Source: Dama dama
Lineage: Eukaryota; Chordata; Mammalia; Artiodactyla; Cervidae
Length of the DNA stretch: 64,000 nucleotides
Direction: 5' to 3'
NCBI RefSeq assembly: GCF_033118175.1
Contig: NC_083685.1
Coordinates: 125,980,501 to 126,044,500 of the forward strand
Shown here: positions 56,091 to 64,000 of the stretch, one piece after another
Layout: each line of letters opens with the position of its first letter
Position numbering within the stretch: position 1 is the first letter of the stretch
Made by a program: the position numbers and the translations under genes
The notes under the pieces: generated by a model
What the model saw: only the letters and a program-made list of their open reading frames with translations
Databases searched by the model: none
What the model was told of the DNA's origin: nothing

Positions 56091-56414
56091 GGGGACCAAT
56101 AACACTCCCCTCTGCAGCCTGGGGCTGGAGCCTTTTGAAAATTCTACTTTGCATGTGGGCGGGGGTGGGGAGGGAAGGGGGGAGACGGGCTAGGAGCGTC
56201 GTCCCCGCCCTTTGTCCTTCCTCTGTTTGTGCGACCAGCCCCAAAGGGGCCTGCTTAAGCGGCCCAATAGAGTCTCCTCCAGCCGGGACTGAACCCCTTT
56301 TTGTCCCCTGAAAACCCCTTTCCCCAACCCTCTACCTCCACATGTGTCCGTGTGCGTGTGTGTGTGCCAACAGGCCTGCATAAGAGGCTGCCCTATTTTT
56401 TGCCTGTGGAGGGA

Positions 56415-56612
56415 GGGGCTCCCCAGGTGGCACAGTGGGAAAGAACCCGCCTGCCAACTCAGGAGGTGCAGGAGACGCGGGTCTGATCCCTGGGTGGGGA
56501 AGATCCCCTGGAGGAGGAAATGGCAACCCTTTTCAGTATACCTGCCTGGAAAATTCCAGAGGAGCCTGGAAGGCTACAGGTCGCCAAGAGTCAGACACGA
56601 CTGAGCAATTGA
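56415..56612 (+). mobile_element. Bov-tA SINE
   Basis: 'gggctccccaggtggcacag' to 'gtcagacacgactgagcaat'. Confidence 0.85.
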
Positions 56613-57214
56613 GTACACACGCGCACACACGTGGAAGGAGAACAGAGGCTGAGCCCGGCCACGTCTGGTTGACCCTAAAGACTGGGGTCCACAGCAAAGT
56701 CCCTGCCAACGGGGACGCCCCCTCCGGACAGCTGGGCTCAGCCTCCCCAGCTCCTCTCTTGAGCCGGAAGCTGCCCGATGGACGTGCCCCCTAAGTCTCC
56801 TGGTGCCCTGACTACACTGACTGCCGGTGACCGAAAAACATCTGGGTCTCCCGCACCCCGGGCCCCAGCGCCCTCTGCTCAGCACCCGCTCAGGGGAGGA
56901 GCGGAGAAGGGCTCGCAGGGCGAGCGGAACTGGCTGGTCACAATGCTGCCTGAACGCTGTCAGCTGAGGGTCCCGGTCCCCGGGCTGGCCTGAAGTGCCT
57001 GTAAACCAGATGGGGGAGGGGAAGCCCAGCAGAGTCACAGAGTCCTGGACTTGGGGGGCGGGGGAGGGGAGGAGAAGACCCCCAGCTCCAAAGCCGGTGC
57101 CCGGGAGCCTGGCTGGACGCCCACTGCGGCACCCCAAAGGAGCGCTTCTCCACCCAGGAGTCTGCCTCCAGGGGACACTGGGCAATGTCTGGAGACATTA
57201 GCGGAGGTGGGAGG

Positions 57215-57243
57215 TGGGGGTGGGGGAGGGGTGGGGGGTGAGG
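57215..57243 (+). repeat. G-rich simple repeat
   Basis: GGTGGGGGTGGGGGAGGGGT-type sequence with several G3+ runs, just left of the CpG island. Confidence 0.85.
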
Positions 57244-57440
57244 GCCGGGCGTCTGGACGCGGAGGCCAGGGATGCGCCCCGAGTCCTCCCTGGATAGCAC
57301 GGCCCCCACCGCGGAGAATGATCTGGCCCAAACGGTAGTCCTGGCAGTCTGAGAAATCCTGCCCCAGAGGCAAGGCGGGCGCGAGGCGAGGCTCCCCGGG
57401 CCTCATCACACCCACCCGTCCGAGCTTCCTGAGCCCAGGA

Positions 57441-58030
57441 AGGCGACTTCTTCTCTAGGGAACAAGCCCCCGCGTCGCGCTGGGCCCAAAGACACAGGCA
57501 TGAACGCCGTATCTCACAGATGCCGGGCTGGGTGACGGGCTCGCAGTCAGCGAGGGGACGGAGAAAAGGTGCCCAGCGGGGGAGGCTGAGTGGAACGCCC
57601 GGATCTTGGCCGGGCCCTGAAGGCGGGGAGGGGGCAGGACCCGCCGGCCCCGGACGGGCGGGCTGTCCGCCCAGCCGACGACACCGGCGGAGACAGCGGG
57701 TCCGGGCCTGCTGCCCCCGCGGCGGCGATCGCGTTGCAGGGGTGTCGGGGCGGGGCTGGGGGTGGGGAACCGGAGGCGCCCCGGGTTGGCTGGGGGCGGG
57801 GGGCGGGCCCACACGGAGAGTGACGTCGACACGCCCGAGGCTCGTCCCCACCCACTCCGCCTGCCGCCCCAGGTGCGTGGGAGACAGCGGGGCGTCTGCG
57901 GAATTAGGGGGGCCCGCCTCCCTGCGCCCCCCCACCCCCGTACCTCCCCCAGGGGGTCAGGGCCGGAGAGGCGGGGCAAGGGGGCAGAGAGCCGGCTGGA
58001 ATTCCAGGGGCACCCTCCAACAGCGCCCCC
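57441..58030. promoter_or_regulatory. CpG island, no assigned gene
   Basis: By hand count I find close to 59 CpG in 580 bp at roughly 70% GC, giving an observed/expected ratio near 0.8, far above the rest of the window. It contains several GC boxes (ggggcggggc near 57747, gggggcgggg near 57793) and a CRE-like TGACGTCG at 57821. A usable + strand splice donor (CAG|GTGCGT) lies near 57872. No coding exon is recognisable on either strand. It lies about 15.4 kb upstream of CD300A and 5.5 kb beyond the 3' end of GPRC5C, so it may start a non-coding RNA or act as an enhancer-promoter. Confidence 0.75.
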
Positions 58031-58107
58031 GCCCCCCGCACCCAGGGCCTCCGCTCCAGGCAGGGCCAGGCCGTGGTGGCCCTGAATCTGAACAGTCCTC
58101 CAGACCT

Positions 58108-58322
58108 TGAGGGCTTCCCTGGTGGCTCAGACTGTAAAGCGGCTGCCTGCAATGCGGGAGCCCCAGGTTCGATCCCTGGGTCGGGAAGGTCCCCTGGAGG
58201 AGGGCATGGCATCCCGCTCCAGTGTTCTTGCCTGAGAATCCCCATGGACAGAGGAGCCTGGCGGGCGCAGTCCACGGGGTCGCAGAGGCGGATACGACGG
58301 AGTGACTTCAGTTTCAGTTTCC
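58108..58322 (+). mobile_element. Bov-tA SINE, CpG-rich
   Basis: 'gggcttccctggtggctcag' to 'gcggatacgacggagtgact', at the right shore of the CpG island. Its own CpGs are unusually well kept. Confidence 0.87.
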
Positions 58323-60038
58323 AGACTTGAGTCGAGGCCCCAGGGATCCCCTTCAGTGCAGCCTGTGATGTCGGGGTCCTCTTATTCAACAGCTGGGGTC
58401 CCCTCAGCCAGGGCTTAGGCAGAGCTGGAGACTCGGGGTCTATTTTACAAATGAGGGGAACCAACCAGGGTCAGGGGAGCTGCCCGAGGTTGGGGAGCTA
58501 GGAAGAACCCATCCCACCCCAGGAGGAGCCTCGTTGACCGCAGAGGCGCCGACTTGGGGGGCTGGCAGGAGGGCTGGCAGGAGGGCACTTGGTGGAAGTG
58601 TAATCTCCCCACCTAAGACCAGCATGGAGCCAGGATGGAACCACCGTCCCCGCACCCACGCCAGCCCCTGGGTCTGACCTGGGAACAGAGGAGTGAGGCT
58701 GTGAGCCCCCAGCAGGCAGGGACCAGATCTTTCAAGGTCCTCAGGAGCTTAATAAGCATTTGCTTATGGACTGAAAGCTGTTCAGTCCTAGTTCTTCAAC
58801 CTGGCTACTTGACTTCCTGTGCCCAGGGCCCTGCCCGGGTCTGGCTCTCTCCACTCTCAGCAGCCTGCTGTCCCACCCGCTGGGCGCCCACGAGGGACGG
58901 CAGAGGCACCGTCCTGAGGGTAGAAGATGGCAAAATCTGGCCTAGAGAGCGGCCTGTCTGGGCAGGGAACACTAGACCAGCGTACATGGCCATGACTTCC
59001 ATGGAGTGACCCTGAGTTCAACACTAAATATGAACTCAGAGTTTACGCTTCCATTTTACAGATGAGGAAACCGAGGGAGGGTCAGGAGAGCTGCAGCGTC
59101 ACACAGCGAGCAAGATCCCGGATCTGAACCCATGGCCGTCTGATTCCTGGGACGCTTCTCTCCTCTGTAGTCGTCTCCTGCGACAAGCAAGCAACTGGCC
59201 CCTGGCCCCCACCCCTTCCTGGAGGGTACCGATGCCCCTGTCTGTCACCCACATCCCAGAGGGACCCACCGCCCCAGCCTCTGCCCATCAGCCGCCTTCC
59301 CTCAAGGAGACCAAGGTCAGAGCCCCGCCCTGAGCCTGGGGAGGATGAGGTCAGAGCATTACCGGGCTGATGCAGGTGCTAAATAATTCATGCACTGCAG
59401 TGAGCGGGGGCTGCAGCTTCCGGGAGGGCCCAGAGTGCAGACGGCAAGCAGGAAGCAAAGTCTGGTCACTCTCATATGTGGCTGAGCATCCGCGTCCCCC
59501 TGGGGCTGGAAGTGCTAGGCTGGGTGAGAATGGATTGGAGGGCCGATGGACCCTTGCTGGCCGCATGACCACGGGCGAGTCACTTAACCTGTGCCTTGCT
59601 CGAACAGAAACTGTGAGGTGCCCTGAAAGAGTTTGGGGACCACATGTGTAACTGCGGGCGGTCGGGCTTGGCAGGTCCTCCTGGCTCAGGGGAGGTTTTG
59701 ATCGTCCCCGGCTCCAGCTTGTTTTTCCATGAGCCCAGAATTTCACCCAGTGCTGCCCCCTCCCCGCAGCTCATCAAGCAGTAGCAGGAATTAAGACAAA
59801 GGTGGGTCCCCTCTCTTGCCCTATCCTTGCATCGCCAGGCCTTGCCTGTTGTGTTTAGGGGGAGAAGGGGAGAGCAGGGAGACAGTGATCTTGGGCCTGG
59901 CTGGTTTGGGAGGCCCGGTCTCTCCTTAGAATAAATGCCCAACCAAGAAAAAAATTCAGTTAGAATCAAGCTGTCTTTGTTAGTCTAGAAGGCAAGGAGT
60001 TGAATTCAAAATATTAACAAATCCCAGAAAAATTATTT
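58323..60038. other. Intergenic, MIR traces, no gene
   Basis: MIR-like cores at about 59050-59130 (ttttacagatgaggaaaccg) and 59565-59610 (gaccacgggcgagtcactta). No exon is recognised. Confidence 0.5.
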
Positions 60039-60039
60039 T

Positions 60040-60152
60040 TTGGGGGGCCCGCCTCGAGGCATGTGGGATCCTAGTTCCCTGACTGGGTTTGAACCCACGC
60101 CCCCTGCAATGCGAGCACAGAGTCCTAACCACTGAACTGCCAGGGAAGTCCC
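60040..60152 (-). mobile_element. tRNA-derived SINE
   Basis: 'ggcatgtgggatcctagttc' to 'aaccactgaactgccaggga'. Confidence 0.8.
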
Positions 60153-60192
60153 AGAAAAATTCTCAATGAACATACAGGGATTCTGCAGTATT

Positions 60193-60262
60193 GGGCTTCC
60201 CTGGTAGCTCAGCTGGTAAGGAATCCGCCTGCAATGCGGGAGACCTGGGTTCGGTCCCCAAA
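60193..60262 (+). mobile_element. Bov-tA head fragment
   Basis: 'gggcttccctggtagctcag' to 'acctgggttcggtcccc', tRNA-like head only. Confidence 0.8.
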
Positions 60263-60640
60263 CGGAGAATAAGTTCATTTAATCCTGAACAGTGATGAAG
60301 CCTTAACTGCTACACACGGTTTGACAGAGATGGGTGTGCAATTTACATAGGTGTCCCCTGCACCTGGTTTGGGCCGATGCTGGTTTTTTCCATTGGAGGT
60401 TTGTGTGTGATGCAGCTGGATCACCTGGCCCAAGACTGGAAGAAGCAGGGTCATGGGGTACTCTCGAATCCAGGCAGGTCTGAATGCATCAGGAGCCCAT
60501 CCCTGCTGGAGCCTCAACTGCCGCAAGCCCCCAGGGGACACAGACTCTGAACAAACCCACAGTCACTGCCGGCGGCTCCCCATGGTCGCTTAGCGCTGCC
60601 AGGACTCACACACGACTACCAGCTCGAAATGCAAGACAGA

Positions 60641-60646
60641 GCCTTT
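60641..60646 (-). terminator. Unassigned poly(A) site on the minus strand
   Basis: AATAAA on the minus strand is followed by GCTCTGTCTTGCA and then a GT-rich stretch (GTCGTGTGTGAG): hexamer, CA cleavage position and downstream element are all well spaced. The transcript it would end is not identified. It could be a distal GPRC5C site or a separate RNA from 60.7-63 kb. Confidence 0.55.
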
Positions 60647-63118
60647 ATTCATGGCGAGGGGTTTTGGGGCCACTAACCTAGATCGCGAGGAGTTAGGTGC
60701 ACAGAGCTCCCCTCTTCCTTTTCATCAGAGTAAGTTATACTCCCTTCGTGGAACCGGAAAGCCCAGTGCAAGGATCAGTGGATGGTGAGGGGGTTGTCAC
60801 ACTTGGGGTACAGACCTGCTCTCTGCAGGGTCTGTTCACCCAACTTAGCCCTGGAGAAACACCCCAGTGATGAAAGCAGAGATGCTGGGGGCAGGAGGGT
60901 GGCACCAGGGGGCTGTGGGACTGCCCTCGGAGTCAGCACCTGCCTCGGGCTCACCCTCCATCTCCGCTCAGAGGTGAGCTCCACGGGTACACCTGGCGTG
61001 GGCTCCTTGGATGAGCCAGCGGTGGTACCCAAGGGCAGGAGGAAACCACGGAGACGACACGACGGAGATCTCCTTCCCCCGAGTCTGAAGCTGTGTGCAC
61101 ATCCTTGTCAGTGGTGCCAGCCCCTTTCAGGTCCCAAGGATGCTCCCGCTCCCCTCGGTGGCTGTCAGGCCCTGATGGAGCAAGTTGTAGGTGAAGACGG
61201 TAGCACCAGCCCTTCCAGGTGCCCAAGGTGAGGTAGACACCCTGCCATCTGCTCATCGGGAGGTGGCACAATCTTCGGTCGTGGATGTCACTTATCTAAG
61301 GGACTGTCCCAAGTCCCACAAGTCTGGGTCCTGGGCCCCCAGTTCATCCCTGAGAATGCAGCCCCACCCCCACCTTGTGTCTTGACGGGACCCAGTTCGT
61401 GGAAGCTGTGGGGTGGTGATGCTGAGGGGCTCAGAGGCCATTTAGAGGCATAGTCTGTCCAGGCCTTGAGGGAGCTGTGCCCAGCTCAACGGCCTTCAGC
61501 GGGCCAGGAGGTGGCAGGAGGTTCTGGTGAGAAAAGCCAGGGCCAGCTTCACCGTAGTTTGGCTTCACCTTGGAGCACAGCGGGACGGACACAGAAAGGT
61601 GGCCCTGCAGGATGGTCATCTGGAGAGCCGTAGCAGGGGGACGCAGGAGCAGTGTGTGGGGGGAGGGCGTCCAGAGGCAGGCTGGGTGTCTGCAGACTGC
61701 TCCTGCGTCTCAAGTCCCTCGGGGACCAGACCAGGAGAGGCCGGAATTGGGGTGGGGGGGGGTGCCCTGAGCCCCAGCCACATCCTCAGAGTTTCACACG
61801 GCCCCCGACTCCACCACTCCGGATGGGTGACCTCAGGGCCCTCCCAGCTCCAATGAGAAAGGCCCTGCCCAGCCCACACAGGGAAGAGGACCTCTGAACG
61901 CCATGCGGTCCAGGGAAGAGGGCGTCTACCATCTCGTGCTATTTTGCGGGGACTGAGCCTAAAATGACCAGAAAGAACACGTGTTTGAACTAAAGAAAGA
62001 ACAAGAACAACAACAACAAAAAAACGCATCCCCAGGGGGATGGTATAATCTGACATTGAAGGAGAAGTCTGATTTATTTTTTCTTCTGGAAACCTTTCTC
62101 CCCCTTCCAACAGAAACATTTTTTTTTCCTACAGTCGGTGTCAGAAAATAGTTTCTGGGGAGTTGGGGAGAAATATTCCCAAGCCCAGGAGGGGTTCACT
62201 TAGCAGACCCCTTGCAAAGCCTTGAACTGGTGTCCAAGAGTCAGGGCACTGCTGCTTGTCTGAACCCAGGCCACTGGGACCTGCTAAAAGTCCTGAGAGC
62301 TGAAGGCATGGCCGCTTCTAGAGGCTCTGCGGTCTCTCTGGGCCAGTCTGCTTACCTGTCGGGGGAGGGAGAGCTACGTTGGTCACTCAGGCCCAAGACC
62401 CTGTGTAACCGTAAGATAGTCTGGTTCTGGGATTTGACTGTGGAAAAGGGAAAGTACCACCCTACCCATCTCTCAGGGTCAGCTCCAAGGATTAAAACAC
62501 ACTGCTGTGGACAAGCTTTACCGAAAAGGACTGAGCAAATGGGGATTTAAATTCCCGCCCAGGAGTGAAACCAACCAGAACCTGGCCCGCCCCCTCCACC
62601 TTCCTAAACAAGGGCTGGTCCTCTGAGTCACTCCCTAGCACACACACACCTAGTGACCTGAGAGATGGAGCAGTGGTTCTCCACCTTATCCCCTGACAGC
62701 TTCACCACTGTTTCCACGAAGAAGGGCTGAAGTCGCCTGTCTTCCCCTACACATAACACTCCATAGAACCGCCTGCTGCTGGGCCGGCCTTCCCTGCCCT
62801 CCATCCCAGTAGATGAGGTCCAGAGGAAAGCGGCCTGGTTTCAGACAAGCCCAGATGCCGGATGAGACCCGAGACGGGAGCCGGGCCGAGAGCCATCCCG
62901 ATCATACAGGACACAGACCCAGGCTCAGCTGAAGATCCGTTCCCTGGAGGGAGGTGTCAGCCCCTTCACCCCTGGACAGGAGAGATGGGCAGTGGCTTTC
63001 CTGGGACCTGGACTCAGAGGGAGGAGGAGAAAGAGGGGACACCCACTACCCAGGGCAGAGGAGCGGGGCATCCGAGACGGAGAGCCCAGATCAGACACGA
63101 CATTCCCGGAGGAAGGGT
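60647..63118 (-). other. Intergenic or long 3' UTR, unassigned
   Basis: No retroelement of the bovid families occurs in this 2.5 kb, which is unusual for the window. Minus-strand frames at 61431-61619 and 61616-62119 are open, but I recognise no protein. The membrane-like stretch in the second comes from a GTT-type simple repeat near 62005-62025. Confidence 0.4.
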
Positions 63119-63119
63119 T

Positions 63120-63548
63120 AACAAAGCAGAAACGTGTTTATTAGGCATCCGTGCTCCTCACGGAGGAACACGGCGCAGGACAGAAGCGCCTGCAACGTCT
63201 CTCGATGTTGCAGGAATCTCTCTGAAGACTCCAGAGAACGTAGGTGCTGGCCGGCTGCCACCCCAAGAACAACACCACAATTTGGCTGGAGCGTGGCCAC
63301 CGGAGGTGACCCTGGCAGGAAGCTGGAGCTGGCTCCTGGACTCCGCAAACACTGAGGAGCCGGCGGGGGCGCCGGGACGCCCATCCGAACACAGGCAGAC
63401 GGGGAGGGTCTCCCGGCTGAGACCCACGCCCCGCCCAGGGCCAGCAAGGAGGGAGGGGGTGGGGAGAGCGCGGGCTCCGGGTGGGGCGGGGGAGAAGACC
63501 CTCTCCAGGGGCCAGGTCCTCCCATCTGCCGCCTCTTCCGGGGCCGGC
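63120..63548 (-). other. GPRC5C: GPRC5C 3' UTR
   Basis: From the stop codon to the predicted cleavage site. GC-rich, with no repeats. Confidence 0.7.
63137..63142 (-). terminator. GPRC5C: GPRC5C poly(A) signal
   Basis: AATAAA on the minus strand about 410 nt after the GPRC5C stop, followed by T-rich and GT-containing sequence (TTTCTGCTTTGTT, TGTCGTGTCTG). The likely 3' end is near 63115-63122. Confidence 0.75.
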
Positions 63549-63728
63549 TCAGTCCCACACGTAGGGGTTTCTAAACACCTGAGAGTTTTTGCCTTCCTTG
63601 GGCAGCGTGGCCTCCTGGCGGCTCTGGGCCGCGTAGATGTCCTCGGCCCGCAGGGTAGAGTTGGCACTGCCCGTCACCTGGCTGTTGGCGGTGGCCCGCG
63701 GGAGGATGACGTCGTACGCTCCATCGGA
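63549..63728 (-). CDS. GPRC5C: GPRC5C last coding exon (C-terminal tail)
   Basis: 180 bp after acceptor 'ctgttcttccttgcag', phase 0, ending TGA at 63551-63549. It encodes 59 residues from SDGAYDVILPRATANSQ to KNSQVFRNPYVWD. This closely matches the C-terminal tail of GPRC5C, a retinoic-acid-inducible class C orphan GPCR. The exon carries only the cytosolic tail; the 7TM exon lies beyond the right edge. The tyrosines in AYDVI and EDIYAA lie in SH2-type contexts of the kind discussed for this family. It is transcribed in the same direction as CD300A. Confidence 0.95.
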   Translation of the reverse strand, partial: SDGAYDVILPRATANSQVTGSANSTLRAEDIYAAQSRQEATLPKEGKNSQVFRNPYVWD

Positions 63729-64000
63729 CTGCAAGGAAGAACAGGCGGTCTCACAGCCGGGTTCCGCCGGGGCGGATGCGCAAACAGTCTGCTTCCTGCG
63801 GGGCTGTGCCTGCCAGCTCCCCCGCCCCTCCCCATCACCGCCCGCCCCCACCCCCAGCCGGGCCAGGGATGGTGACTCTTAAGGCTGGAGCCCGAGGGGC
63901 TGCCCTCTGACCTCCAGCCCCTTATCTCACCCTGCAGAGGGCCGCGCCACGCCTCTGGGCGTGGAAATGAGGTCGGGGGCTTCGCTCAGGGGTAGGCTCC
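63729..64000 (-). other. GPRC5C: GPRC5C intron
   Basis: Sequence upstream of the last exon. The preceding coding exon (expected to end with a HKVP-like phrase) is not in the window. Confidence 0.7.

Noticed and set aside
57198..57935. 245-codon minus frame and overlapping + frames in the CpG island
   Set aside because: Stop codons are rare at this GC content; several frames are open at once and none resembles a protein.
61616..62119. Minus frame with an apparent membrane segment (FFVVVVLVL)
   Set aside because: The hydrophobic run is the translation of a GTT-type simple repeat; no homologous protein recognised.

Overview
The window is bovid (cattle, sheep or goat type) nuclear DNA. It is packed with BovB RTE retrotransposons, Bov-tA/Bov-A tRNA-derived SINEs and other artiodactyl tRNA SINEs, and its genes are split by GT-AG introns. 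I cannot name the species from sequence alone. No bacterial, organellar or viral gene system is present. Most open frames are SINE or LINE shadows or chance frames in GC-rich DNA.

Three genes of the CD300/GPRC5C neighbourhood can be supported. (1) The last two coding exons of CD300LB (CLM-7, activating) lie on the + strand at 1396-2283. The Ig and signal exons must lie left of the window. (2) A complete CD300A (CLM-8, inhibitory) lies on the - strand in seven coding exons between 42074 and 23547. I rebuilt it by eye with consistent splice sites and phases; it encodes about 305 residues, or 330 with an alternative acceptor. (3) The last coding exon of GPRC5C lies on the - strand at 63549-63728, with a plausible 3' UTR and poly(A) signal. 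CD300LB and CD300A converge tail to tail, and GPRC5C lies upstream of CD300A. As I recall, this matches the order in other mammals.

Layout: 1-2.3 kb CD300LB 3' end; 2.3-23.5 kb intergenic, repeat-rich, with a long L1 split by a BovB copy; 23.5-42.1 kb CD300A; 42.1-63.1 kb intergenic, with a compound minisatellite (44.5-44.8 kb), a probable solo LTR in the CD300A sense direction (47.9-48.3 kb), a 5S rRNA fragment (52.5 kb), a CpG island with no assigned gene (57.4-58.0 kb) and a convincing but unassigned minus-strand poly(A) site (60.6 kb); 63.1-64 kb GPRC5C 3' end.

Functionally, CD300A and CD300LB are paired myeloid Ig-superfamily receptors. CD300LB has a short tail and a transmembrane lysine for an ITAM adaptor. 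CD300A has four tail tyrosine motifs for SHP-1/SHP-2. In this copy two of the four CD300A tyrosines have proline at the -2 position, so they depart from the strict ITIM consensus. I found no previously undescribed system. The leads most worth following are the unassigned promoter-like and poly(A)-like elements, the altered ITIMs, the in-frame alternative CD300A acceptor, and several nested insertions with exact target-site duplications.
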